Shown here: positions 25,990-35,435 of the stretch, in pieces | Layout: each line of letters opens with the position of its first letter | How positions within the stretch are numbered: position 1 is the stretch's first letter | Source: Alnus glutinosa | Lineage: Eukaryota; Streptophyta; Magnoliopsida; Fagales; Betulaceae | DNA: 64,000 nt | Assembly: GCF_958979055.1 (NCBI RefSeq) | Contig: NC_084889.1 | Location: 30,632,761 to 30,696,760 of the forward strand | Reading direction: 5' to 3' | The notes under the pieces: generated by a model | Told to the model about the DNA's origin: nothing | What the model saw: only the letters and a program-made list of their open reading frames with translations | The model's database searches: none | Position numbers and translations under genes: made by a program

Positions 25990-26650
25990 CACATAAAATG
26001 GATGATGGTGGACCGTCACGTAATGATTTCGAACATTGGGAGGATGTATTGGAGGCGTGTTCCGATTCTGATGACTCGTGGGTTGACGATCCTGATTTTG
26101 ACTATGATTCTATTGCATCGTTGCTTGATAGCGACGACAAAGTATTCAGCAATCGGACATTCTCAAAATTGAATTACATCTAATGCAAATGTACGTTAAG
26201 TTAGCTAAGTTGAATTTCCAACTAAATGAAACACAAAGGGCCTCTATACCTCAGAGGACTTCTATGTTAACGGGCCCTATGTGGCTTCATTGGGTGTTGA
26301 CCAATCTCAACCCTACTTCATGCTATGAGTGATTTTAAATATGGTCCAACATCTTTCTTGCGCTTTGTAATACTTTAAAACAGAATGGCTTCTTACGCAT
26401 CAATCGATATGTGAAGATAACATAGCAAGTGGTTGTATTTTGCCTTATAATGTCACACTCTCGCACACAAAGAGATGTGGTTGATAGGCTCCAACGATCA
26501 ACCTACACCATCAACATGTATTCTAGAAGGATTTGCAAAGCCATATGTAGGTTGGGTAATACTATCATACAACCCTCTCAGATGGAGATGCCTCACTCGG
26601 TCGTCATTAGAAATGGCGACTATTACCCGTGGTTTTCAGTTCACTTTTCA
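25990..26650 (+). pseudogene. PIF/Harbinger transposase pseudogene (N-terminal part)
   Basis: After an acidic leader (WVDDPDFDYDSIASLLDS) the plus strand reads LALCNTLKQNGFLRINR, then TQRDVVDRLQRSTYTINMYS, RICKAICRLGNTIIQPS and PHSVVIRNGDYYPWF. This is the N-terminal half of the same kind of transposase seen at 21.3-22.6 kb, whose equivalent segment is clearly similar. The DDE half is missing and stops interrupt it, so it is a broken second copy. Confidence 0.7.
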
Positions 26651-26854
26651 CTCTTCCTCTCTCCTCATTTGTTAGGAGTGGTTGCTTAAAACCAATAAAA
26701 AAATTGATATTCATTTAAAATAGAGAAATATTTGGAGAGCTTGATGTAAGAAATTTGTTAAAAGTAGTAGTTAAAATAACAAAAGTAGATTTTTTTTACC
26801 TAAAATTTGGTTTAAGTTGGAGAGTTTGTTGGGGATGCTATAAGTATATAGCAT

Positions 26855-27008
26855 TTCTTTTTAACTAATAAAAGCTTTCTAGAGTCATCGGTGCTAAGAC
26901 ACGCCAAACAGGAACAAAATCAGGATTTTCTATCTTGAGGGGTTAAATTATAAATAAAGAATTAAATTTATTTTTAGTAAAGATCAAACCTAGTTTTTAA
27001 GCCGAAAA

Positions 27009-27065
<57 letters not shown>

Positions 27066-28115
27066 TTAGAAGAATATTTAAAAACCAAGGGGGCAGGGAC
27101 GGAGCCATAAAGTATTTTGGGTATGGGCCAAGCCGCCAATACATGAATTACAAATATATTAAAATAGAGGTAGGGGTCAAAGCATGAATAACAAATATAT
27201 TAAGATTGAAGATGAAATAAATATATAAAAACAAAATTAGCATTAATTTAGTTTTGACAAAAAGAAAAAATTAAACAAACGAAAATATACAAAATAAGCG
27301 TTTCGTAATACATCAAATTTCAGCCAAAACACTTATCAAAATAAAATCTGTCGTTTTTTTGAATCATGAAAATCATTTATGATTGAATCTATGCTAATTA
27401 TTGCAACTTCTCTTTTTGATGTACACTATTAAAGAATTCATCAGAAACTCAACTTCAATTTAGTTGCGAATGGGCCAATGGGCCCATCATTTTTAATTAA
27501 ATGTTTTAAACTTTTTTCACCCCAGTATAAGATATAATGAATAATGAAAAATTAAATATTTTTCTCAAGGTAATAAATAATGAGATTATAAAATCTAAAC
27601 TAATTAATTAAAAATAATGATTAAACTTTTTTTATAATCAAAAATTTGAAAAAAATCAAAAACACCTAATTTGTTTGGTTGCTGAGAAAATATAGAAATG
27701 GGAAAAGAAAATACTCAAACTTGAGAAAATTTTCTTTCCAAAAAAAAAAAATAAAATTGAGAAAATTTATTTTATTGGCTCAAGGAAATCGAAATTTTGA
27801 CTCATCTGAACCTAATAACCCTATTGACTTTGTTAAGATGAAGTTCCTATATTTATGGGAAATCAGATAAACATCCAACTCTATGTTACTCGATTACATA
27901 TCTTTCTTTTTTCAAAATTTTCTTAGCATACAAAATGGGACTTTGTTTGTTGAGAAGGGGGTTTTGGCTAAAAATAATTTTTTTTTTTTAAGAATTTTTT
28001 AGAATTTTTTTTTCAAGAAATTGGGGGGCCATGTTTCCTACCGTCCCCTCTTCTGTCACTGCAAGTGGGCCATTGGCCCATTGCCCCACTTAATTTATAC
28101 ACGGGCCTGTCCCTA
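26855..28115. repeat. Repeat family R, copy 1 (interrupted)
   Basis: Starts AAAGCTTTCTAGAGTCATCG and continues GACACGCCAAACAGG, TTTCTATCTTGAGGGG, AACCTAGTTTTTAA, matching copies at 41.83 and 45.1 kb. It is stretched by an AT run and extra sequence between about 27095 and 28075 and ends with a GGGCCTGTCCCTAA-type block shared with the other copies. Confidence 0.65.
27009..27061. repeat. (AT)n microsatellite
   Basis: About 26 AT dinucleotides inside repeat family R copy 1. Confidence 0.9.
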
Positions 28116-28217
28116 AAGGCTGATGCTTAAATATGATACTTTTAAAGTCACATCAATTTTATGAGGAAAAAATTAAATTTGATAATGTGAACAAATAAGT
28201 TTTACCATAAAGAAAAA

Positions 28218-28218
28218 T

Positions 28219-28256
<38 letters not shown>
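28218..28256. repeat. Poly-T tract
   Basis: An almost pure T run of about 37 bases. The same position in the paralogous copy near 43860 carries a shorter T run. Confidence 0.85.
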
Positions 28257-28262
<6 letters not shown>

Positions 28263-28448
28263 TTTGAATAAAAAAGTTTCTTTAGATCCTTTTAAAATCG
28301 TATTTTGGTTTATGTCACCGAGAAATGTTGGGCTTCGTCCACCTAACCCAAAATTGTCGAAAAGCCCAACAGGGCCACCTCAATCTCTATGTGCCACAGT
28401 CCTCTTCATTCGCCCAAGTCCCAACCGCAACCGACCAAGAAGAGAGGG

Positions 28449-28919
28449 ATGGCCGTGAAGATACAAAAATGGCTAAGCGTATCGACGCCTCTAAAGCTTG
28501 TGACCCGACACGACGGCGTTTTCGTCCAGCGTCTCCTGCACAACGGCCCTGACACCGTGGAAGAGCTCTTAGACCGTCACTTGGTCAAGAAAGAGAAGCC
28601 CCTCGACGACGACGAGGCCGAGTTGGAGACTCGGCGTCGACTCACCAACACTCGGCGCGAGGCGCGGAGTCTCTACCGGGACATCCTCCGGGCGACCCGG
28701 TTCTTCGCGTGGCCGGACTCGCGGGGCGTCCTCTGGCGAGACGTCCTGAGAGAGAACGCCCGGAAGGAGTTCGAGGAGGCCCGGTTCGAGACCGACCCGG
28801 AAATCGTGACCCGATTGCTCATCGGCGGGCGTGATGCTGTGCAGTCAGCTCTCGATAAGCTCGTGGAGAAGCAGAGGCAGCAGATTGAGAGGGATCGCGG
28901 CGGTGGGGATCGACGGTGA
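28449..28919 (+). CDS. EMB1793: LYR-motif (Complex1_LYR-like) protein
   Basis: An intact single-exon gene of 156 residues. LYR proteins are small helical adaptors that bind acyl carrier protein and help assemble or load Fe-S clusters in mitochondria. The LYR triplet is at residues 75-77 in EARSLYRDILRATRFF, followed by the conserved downstream Phe and a helix-rich C-terminus. The N-terminal block (NGPDTVEELLDRHLVKKEK) and RENARKEFEEARFETDPE fit the plant family of Arabidopsis At1g76060 (EMB1793), recognised from memory. I chose the ATG at 28449; upstream in-frame codons give a leader that does not look conserved. The coding part is much GC-richer than its flanks. A hAT MITE lies about 370 bp downstream. 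Confidence 0.85.
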   Translation: MAVKIQKWLSVSTPLKLVTRHDGVFVQRLLHNGPDTVEELLDRHLVKKEKPLDDDEAELETRRRLTNTRREARSLYRDILRATRFFAWPDSRGVLWRDVLRENARKEFEEARFETDPEIVTRLLIGGRDAVQSALDKLVEKQRQQIERDRGGGDRR

Positions 28920-29290
28920 TCGCCGATTCTGATTTCGATCTTCATCTGCAATTGAAATCTTTGTTGTAAGTTGTGCATATGAATTCTATGATCTATTGGT
29001 CTTGAATTGGGAAAGGCTTTAATTACATATGATATTGGATTTCGAACCTGGTTTTGTGGGTTCATATCTACACAAACAATTCTGCAATAAAAGTTGAATT
29101 TTTTGAATATGCAAAAACCAAATGCATCCTTTGGGCATTTTGACTTTTCAGTGCATAGTGGATTACTGGATCTTCGTCTTCTTCCTCCTGATTTTTGTTT
29201 TCTCCATTGGTGTAAAGAGGGTATTTGGTAAGATCAAGAGTTTGATTGCAGATGATGTCTAAGTCTACTGGTTTACATTGCCGTCAGAGT
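28920..29290 (+). other. 3' flank of the LYR gene
   Basis: Contains the likely 3' UTR; AATAAA-like motifs occur near 29084. Nothing else is supported before the MITE. Confidence 0.4.
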
Positions 29291-29498
29291 CAGGGGCGGA
29301 GCCACACTATGGCTTGGGGGGCTTGGGCCCCCAAGCCAAAGGGCTCCCCAAAAATAAAATAAAAAAAAATCTAAAAAAAAAAAATATATATATATATAAC
29401 TTTTACCCTTATTCTTTAAAAAATTTGTAGTTTTAACCCTCCCAAATTATTATTTTTCAATTTAGCCTCTCCATAACCTAAAAGCTGACTCCGCCCTG
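29291..29498. mobile_element. hAT-type MITE, 208 bp, with perfect 8-bp target duplication
   Basis: Ends are CAGGGGCGGAGCCA and, in reverse complement, CAGGGCGGAGTCA, the classic plant hAT termini. The 8-bp duplication GTCAGAGT flanks it exactly (29283-29290 and 29499-29506). No coding capacity; an internal poly-A and AT-rich stretch is present. Confidence 0.9.
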
Positions 29499-29537
29499 GT
29501 CAGAGTAATGCTGCATCTCTTGTGTAACTTATTACTA

Positions 29538-29622
29538 CAACTCTTTTATAACTCGTCTAGGTGTGTCAAATCAAATGTGATTCTCTTTTATAACTCGTCT
29601 AGGTGTGTCAAATCAAATGTGA
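29538..29622. repeat. Tandem duplication, two copies of about 43 bp
   Basis: CTCTTTTATAACTCGTCTAG followed by GTGTGTCAAATCAAATGTGA is present twice with no differences noticed. A 39-base A-rich run follows at about 29658. Confidence 0.85.
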
Positions 29623-29851
29623 TCAGAGCAATGTTACAAGGATTAAAGCACAGAAAACAAAAAAAAAAAAAAAAAAAAAAAAAAAAGAAAGAGAAGAAAG
29701 TGTCACTCCAATAACATATCCAAAATGAAAATTACAGTATAAAAAATAAATAATTTTTTGAAATTTATTAACGTATTGAATTTTAAATCCAATAACAATT
29801 TTTATTCAATGTTGAATTATTTAATATTTTTTACTTCCACATTAAAAATTA

Positions 29852-30319
29852 AGAATAATTGCACCGTTAGTCCATGGTTAATCATAATTATTTTTCACTC
29901 TCTGTGGTTCAAAAAGTTTATAGAAAGTCCTCGTGGTAAACAATAATTATGAATTACTCCTTGGACCAATTTTTGATCCACTAGGTTAATAGATTCCGTT
30001 AGTTAGCCACGCCACACCCAATAGGAAGTCGACATGTGTCCATTACAATAAAAAATATAAAATTTAATAAAAATATAAATAAATAAATAAAATATTTGTT
30101 TTAAAAAAAAATAAAAAAAAAAATAAAACAAAGCGGCAGCCACCCCTGGCCAATGGGGGCTGCCGGGCAGGGGATGGCCGCTGGTGGCAGCCACCCCTTT
30201 GTATTTTTTTTTTTTCAAAACAAATATTTTTATTTTATTTATTTATATTTTTATTAGATTTTATATTTTTTTATTGAAATCGACACGTGTCGGCTTTCTA
30301 TTGGGTGTGACGTGGCTGA
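29852..30319. mobile_element. Left part of a MULE-type foldback element split by the Gypsy element
   Basis: This part contains the whole left inverted-repeat arm, a GC-rich core (about 30133-30195, GCAGCCACCCC blocks) and the inner part of the right arm. It continues at 41629-41780. The arms match over about 260 bp, for example GCCACGCCACACCCAATAG on the left against GCCACGTCACACCCAATAG from the right. The 9-bp duplication TAAAAATTA flanks the complete element (29843-29851 and 41781-41789), pointing to the Mutator superfamily. Original size about 620 bp. Confidence 0.85.
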
Positions 30320-30935
30320 TGTTAGAACAGTTTCTGATATGGTAGTTGATGAACCAGTCGAGCCTATCTTCGCTATCCTGCAAGTAAAACAAACTAGGTC
30401 GGGGGGAATCCGACAATCCCACTCCGATGCCTTTGTCAGTTTTTATCTTAGGTGTATATCACTCTTATAATCAGAATGAGCAATCTAAATTACCTGCCCA
30501 GTAGTGAGGTATTTATACATGTCGTGTTGCAAGCGATCTGGTTCTTTCGTTGGACCACGTGTCAGGTTTGGAGTGGGATCAGGGCACACGCTTAACAATC
30601 GTGGCCAGGTTGGTTTTTTAACCGTCTGGAGATCGTGGAGAATAATGCTTCACGACCACTACTGGAATCTGTTCTCAACCGCCGACGCGATCGTGGTCCA
30701 GTCGGTCTTCAACTGCTCTTAGATCGTGGGGACACCTTCCTAAGTAGTAGCGGTCGTGTAGGTAGTGGGGTTTCCTCCCTGGCTGGTACAAGGTCGGTAA
30801 TTTACCGTCCTTAGCCATATCGTGGAAGTCGGCAAATTACCGCCTTAAATACGTAGACTCGGCTAATTAGCCGAGTATGATTCTGATGGGCCGTGAATCT
30901 GGCCCATTGGGCGAGATCGGGATTATTTCCCAACA
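30320..30935 (-). repeat. 3' LTR of the Tat element
   Basis: TGTTAG to CCAACA, 616 bp. Against the 5' LTR I find three substitutions, all C/T transitions (near 30334, 30853 and 30891), and no indels. Confidence 0.95.
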
Positions 30936-30954
30936 GTTACCCCCCAATTCCTTT
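30936..30954 (-). other. Polypurine tract of the Tat element
   Basis: The minus strand reads AAAGGAATTGGGGGGTAAC immediately before the 3' LTR, the expected position and composition of the plus-strand cDNA primer. Confidence 0.8.
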
Positions 30955-31365
30955 TGCACGACGTAGTTTCGGTAAAAGGAATTTTTCTGTACATTTTTGC
31001 CTAGTTCGAAGTAAGCTGGAAGCCGTTAGAAAATCGGGACATTTTGAAAGAGAAGATTTTTTTTATTTTTTTTATTTTTTTTTATTTTTTCGAAATCCGA
31101 GCCATCCCAAATAATGGACTTGGTCATCATGAGATTCGAAACCTGCTGTCAAGTCGGTTCATATCCTTGAATCGCAGGGCTATGATTAGGTTGATTTGGG
31201 TTGCTATGCTGCGCGTGTCGACACTTGCTGGTTTTTTTTTTGCCGTGACAACTGAATCACGCGCCAGACGCTCGTTGGCTTGTCTTCCGAGGCCAGCTGT
31301 AGACCCGACGGTAATAAAATCTTTTATCCCGGTGCATTTAATTAGCGTCTTTTCAGCTACTCTCA

Positions 31366-31385
31366 GGAGGAGTATATATACCCAC
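31366..31385 (+). promoter_or_regulatory. TATA box for the antisense gene
   Basis: GTATATATA at 31372-31380 lies about 260 bp upstream of the antisense gene's ATG, in the sense of that gene and opposite to the retrotransposon transcript. Promoter activity is inferred from position and sequence. Confidence 0.5.
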
Positions 31386-31507
31386 CCCTCATTCTCACAT
31401 TTTACCATTTACTATTCCGTAAAACGTCTCTGAGTTTTCCGGCGAGAATTCTTCTTTCCGGCGAAATTTTCTACTCCCCGATTATCTTCGAGCGGCTTTC
31501 CGAGTTG

Positions 31508-31616
31508 CTTCAAACGTTTCACCGACTTCCTTCAAACATTTCACCGACTTCCTTCAAACATTTTACCGACTTTCTTCAACATTTTACCGACTTCCTTCAA
31601 ATATTTTACCGACTTT
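31508..31616 (+). repeat. 22-bp minisatellite in the antisense gene leader
   Basis: Five units of 21-22 bp of the form CTTCAAACATTTCACCGACT, starting at 31508, 31530, 31552, 31574 and 31595, lie between the TATA box and the ATG. Confidence 0.85.
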
Positions 31617-31637
31617 CTTCAAACCCTGAGTCACGCC

Positions 31638-34608
31638 ATGGGTTCTGATTCTGAGTCTGACGGTGCTCAAGTCGGGGGCGACCCTACTCTTGTTCCTCAT
31701 GAGAACAGATATAGGTCTTTGATTCTGGCCTCTGAGGAGAGACGCCTCCGCCGGAGTTATAGTATTCCGTCCTCCGTAAGCCTTCATTTCCAACATTCCG
31801 ATCAACTGTCCATTGCCGGCGACGATGTAACCATTACAGAGCGAATGCTGATGGCCGGATGTCGGTTTCCTCTTCCCGGTATAGCTCGGGAATTATTAGT
31901 ACGGCTTGGGGTGGCTCCCTCCCAAGTAAAGCCGAACGGATGGAGGTACTTGTTCGGCTCTTTTGTTCTCTGGATGACTAAGCTCCAGAAGAGGATGACC
32001 ATAGACGAGTTTTTCACAATTTACCGAGCTGGTTTCCGCCGAGACGGTACGGTAGAATTTACTGTTCGCAAGAAACCGGCTATCATCCATCTAGCCTGGA
32101 GATATTCAAATAATAGAGAGTGGAAGGAGCAAACGTTTCGGGTTTCTGGCCAGTGGGAGAAGCCGGAACAGTTATTATTGCCAGAGGATCAGAGGGTTCC
32201 CCGAGAGTGGGGTCGCATGAGAGTCGGGGCGTCGGAAGCCCCTGATCTAAATGATGAGCAAGTCGACAATGTCGACACCATACTAGCCTTTGTGAAGGCT
32301 ACATCAGCCGAGGATGCTAAGGTGGTGTTGGATTTCGACCACCTTGTTACGAATGAAAATATGCGGAACATGCTCGGGTACGAAATCCCGATTTCCGACC
32401 TTCCTTTTCTGAAGGAGAGGAAAGGTAAGGCCCAAAAACCGAGAGAAGATCCTGCGCCTACCATTCTCAAGGGTAAAGAGAAGGTCTCTGACGGACCGAA
32501 GAAGTCAAAGGAGCCAAAAGAGGTTCCAAAAACTGTAAAGAAGCTTCTCGCCGATGCCCAACGGATAGGGGCTGAACAGGAAGCTAAAGCCAAAAAGGCC
32601 GCAGAAAAGAAGAAAACGGCCGAGAAGAAGAAGGCGGCCGAGAAGAAGGTCGTCGAGAAGCCGGCTGAAAAATCAAAGGCTTTGCAAGAAAGGCCTCAAC
32701 CAGATGAAGAGGCAGAAAGAGAACCTGTTAGGAAAAGACCGAGGATCGAGGCGGCCCGGTCATACCTCAAGTCGATTGGTTCGGCGGTTAAGGGTATTTC
32801 CCTTCGCGTCGATCCTTCGGCAATAGTTGCTTCCGAGGGCACACATCGGAGTACCGAGAAGGAGGGAGCGCCTCAGTGCCCATCCCTAGGCGAAGTGTTA
32901 GTACTTCGTGATGAGGCCATTCCCAACTCGGATCCAGTGGCCGCCCTGAATGCCTCTGAGTGCCCACCCCGAAGTACCGAGGAGGAGGCTGAGCCTCAAC
33001 ATTCAACAAGAGGGGAAGTACCGGCTCTTCATAACGAGGACGTGGTCATCACGGAACCCGTGAGCCAAGACGCGATCCTTCCGCCTGTGGTTAGGGAAGA
33101 GGTGTTCCAGACCGCCCTTTCTGAAACAGATTCGGCTTTACCCGAGTTGTTGAATGCACGGGTGGAAACCGATACCGAGCCTTGTCAAATATCGCAACCA
33201 AGAATGGGCGTTGAGGTTGGTGAAGACACGGGCTCTGCGCAAATAGAGGCCGAGAACACAGCCATAGGGCCAAGTGTTGGACCTATGGTTCAGTCCGTCG
33301 CGGAAAGGGCAGGGCCGAGTTCTAGCACGCCTTTCGTCGAGCCTCGACTTGGAGAAGACGGGCCAGTGACGGAACCCACTCGTGATTCCGTTGGGTTCTT
33401 TAGGCCGGCCCAGGAGTATGAATTTGACGAGGCTTCTTTGGAAGAGCGTTTAGCTGGGCCAATTATGGACGCGGTTCGGGCTTTGACTCCAGCCGACTAT
33501 TTGGGGTTAAGTACCGTTGGTTGCATACCGACCGAAGATATGATCGCTTCGTTAGTCCGTCTGCAAACCATGGTAAATTGCCTTTCCCTTTTCTTTTTGT
33601 GTTTGGCTTTTGATATTCTGTTTTCTAAGTTTCTTCTTTGCTCGGCAGCAATTGGTGGATACCCTTGCTCTTTATGACCAGCATAGGGATTTCCACCGAA
33701 ATCAGGTCCCGGTTATGGCCGGACTTCGACAACGGATTTCTGAGCTTGAGCTTGAATTAGCCCGGAAGTTATCCTTGGAATCCGAAGTGGCTCGGTTGAG
33801 TAAGCTTCTTGCTGAGCGGGAATCGGAGCTTGCTAGTTATGACGCGCTGATCGCTGACGCCGAGCTCAGGCGAAATGTGGCCGAGGTAGCCAATCATGGT
33901 CTATCCGCCCAGCTCGATGCGCGGACTCGCGAACTGTTTGCGCTTAAGGCTCATACGGATGCTGTCGAGGCAAGATACTCGGCCACATCGTGTAGCAATA
34001 CTGCGTTGCGAGCGGATCTGAGTGCTGCGAAGGCGCAGAGAAGAATCGCCGAAGATGCTCGGCGGGAAGCTGAAGAGGCTAGGAGCACTGCGGGGGAGAA
34101 GTTGGAGGCGCTTGAAGAAAAATTGAAGGAAGCCGAATCGGGCTTGCAGGCTGCTCAGGCCGACTTGCAAAAAGCTAAACTGAAGTCCAGCGAGCTGCGG
34201 AAGAAGTCTAAGCACTACAAATCGAAGGCTGCTCATTATAAAGCAAAGGCCGATCGGTTTCATAGTCAGATCCTTGCTTTCACCCGAGTTCGAGATCGAA
34301 CCTGGGTCAATGGGTTTAGCTGGGGTTTCGATTCCCTTAAAGAATTCGTGCTTAACCCTCCGACGCCTTCCCCAAATTTTTTCGGGCTGAATTATACCGA
34401 CTTTATGGATGTCCCTGAGCAGGCTATCTTGGAGTTACGGGAAATTGGCCGAGACTTGATTCCTGATGTCCCGGACTGGGTTGGTGAAGACGTCGGAACA
34501 GCTGATGAAGTGACTGAGCCGGCAGACTTGGGTGCTTCGACTAAGGCCGCTGAAATTGAGGCTCCTGATAGCCCAGCTTCTAGGGAACCGAATACAGATA
34601 GGACTTAG
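31638..34608 (+). CDS. Antisense accessory gene of the Tat element, two exons
   Basis: Exon 1 is 31638-33572 (645 codons) and exon 2 is 33649-34608. A 76-bp intron with GT at 33573 and AG at 33648 (CTCGGCAG) joins them in phase, giving about 964 residues. The ATG has a good context (GCCATGGG). Residues about 65-175 match the plant 'putative gypsy-type transposon' domain (PF04195-like; GCRFPLPGIARELL, LFGSFVLWMTKL, WKEQTFRVSGQWE). A Lys/Ala/Glu-rich segment (about 300-350) follows, then an acidic low-complexity region; exon 2 is mostly coiled coil (heptads in EEKLKEAESGLQAAQADLQK). Such antisense ORFs are known from Grande/Retand-like Tat elements; function unknown. The intron is on the strand opposite to the genomic RNA, so splicing of that RNA would not remove it. 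Confidence 0.85.
33573..33648 (+). other. Intron of the antisense gene
   Basis: GTAAATTGCC...TCGGCAG, 76 bp, pyrimidine-rich before the acceptor. Removing it keeps the frame from ...LQTM to QLVDTLALY. Without removal the first frame ends at 33677. Confidence 0.8.
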
Positions 34609-34777
34609 CACGCCTTTTGTTTCGGCGTTTTTGTTGACCTCCGCTTTTCCATATTAATAACATTCGGAAATTCTATATTAGTGTTGTATATATTTTACTC
34701 TATTTTCTAGCATACTCATACTGTCTTAGGTTTCATACTTAGACAAAATCTTCAAATTTGATTCGGATCTAAGACTT
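34609..34777 (+). other. 3' flank of the antisense gene
   Basis: A short AT-rich stretch between the antisense stop and the tandem array. It likely holds the antisense gene's 3' end; no clear AATAAA stands out. Confidence 0.4.
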
Positions 34778-35336
34778 TGACCGGTTTGAATCCCCTCAAG
34801 GTGATTCAAAACTCGGCATTGGTCCGGTTTGAATCCCCTCAACGTGATTCAAAACTCGGAGCTTGACCGACTTGAATCCCCTCAACGTGATTCAAGTCTC
34901 GGCATTGGTCCGGTTTGAATCCCCTCAACGTGATTCAAAACTCGGAGCTTGACCGACTTGAATCCCCTCAACGTGATTCAAGTCTCGGCATTGGTCCGGT
35001 TTGAATCCCCTCAACGTGATTCAAAACTCGGAGCTTGACCGACTTGAATCCCCTCAACGTGATTCAAGTCTCGGCATTGGTCCGGTTTGAATCCCCTCAA
35101 CGTGATTCAAAACTCGGAGCTTGACCGACTTGAATCCCCTCAACGTGATTCAAGTCTCGGCATTGGTCCGGTTTGAATCCCCTCAACTTGATTCAAAACT
35201 CGGAGCTTGACCGACTTGAATCCCCTCAACGTGATTCAAGTCTCGGCATTGGTCCGGTTTGAATCCCCTCAACGTGATTCAAAACTCGGAGCTTGACCGA
35301 CTTGAATCCCCTCAACGTGATTCAAGTCTCGGCATT
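34778..35336. repeat. 86-bp tandem array in the Tat element
   Basis: Six full 86-bp units begin at 34821, 34907, 34993, 35079, 35165 and 35251, preceded by a partial unit. Each unit is two diverged 43-bp halves: GGTCCGGTTTGAATCCCCTC and CTTGACCGACTTGAATCCCC, each followed by AACGTGATTCAA. Units are almost identical; one variant base is visible (AACTTGATTC near 35187). The array lies between the 3' end of pol and the 3' end of the antisense gene. Confidence 0.95.
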
Positions 35337-35435
35337 GCGAATGTTGTACTCGGATATAATATGCTGTCTGAATCTGCATTTTATTGATAAACATTAAGTC
35401 TAAAAATAAACAGATTACATATAATATAAGCGGAA

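Noticed and set aside
31127..32593. Minus-strand frames opposite the antisense gene
   Set aside because: Shadows of the longer plus-strand frame, which has the domain match, coiled coil and a valid intron.
34778..35336. Regular repeat array resembling a CRISPR array
   Set aside because: There are no unique spacers; the 86-bp units are directly abutting near-identical dimers inside a plant retrotransposon.
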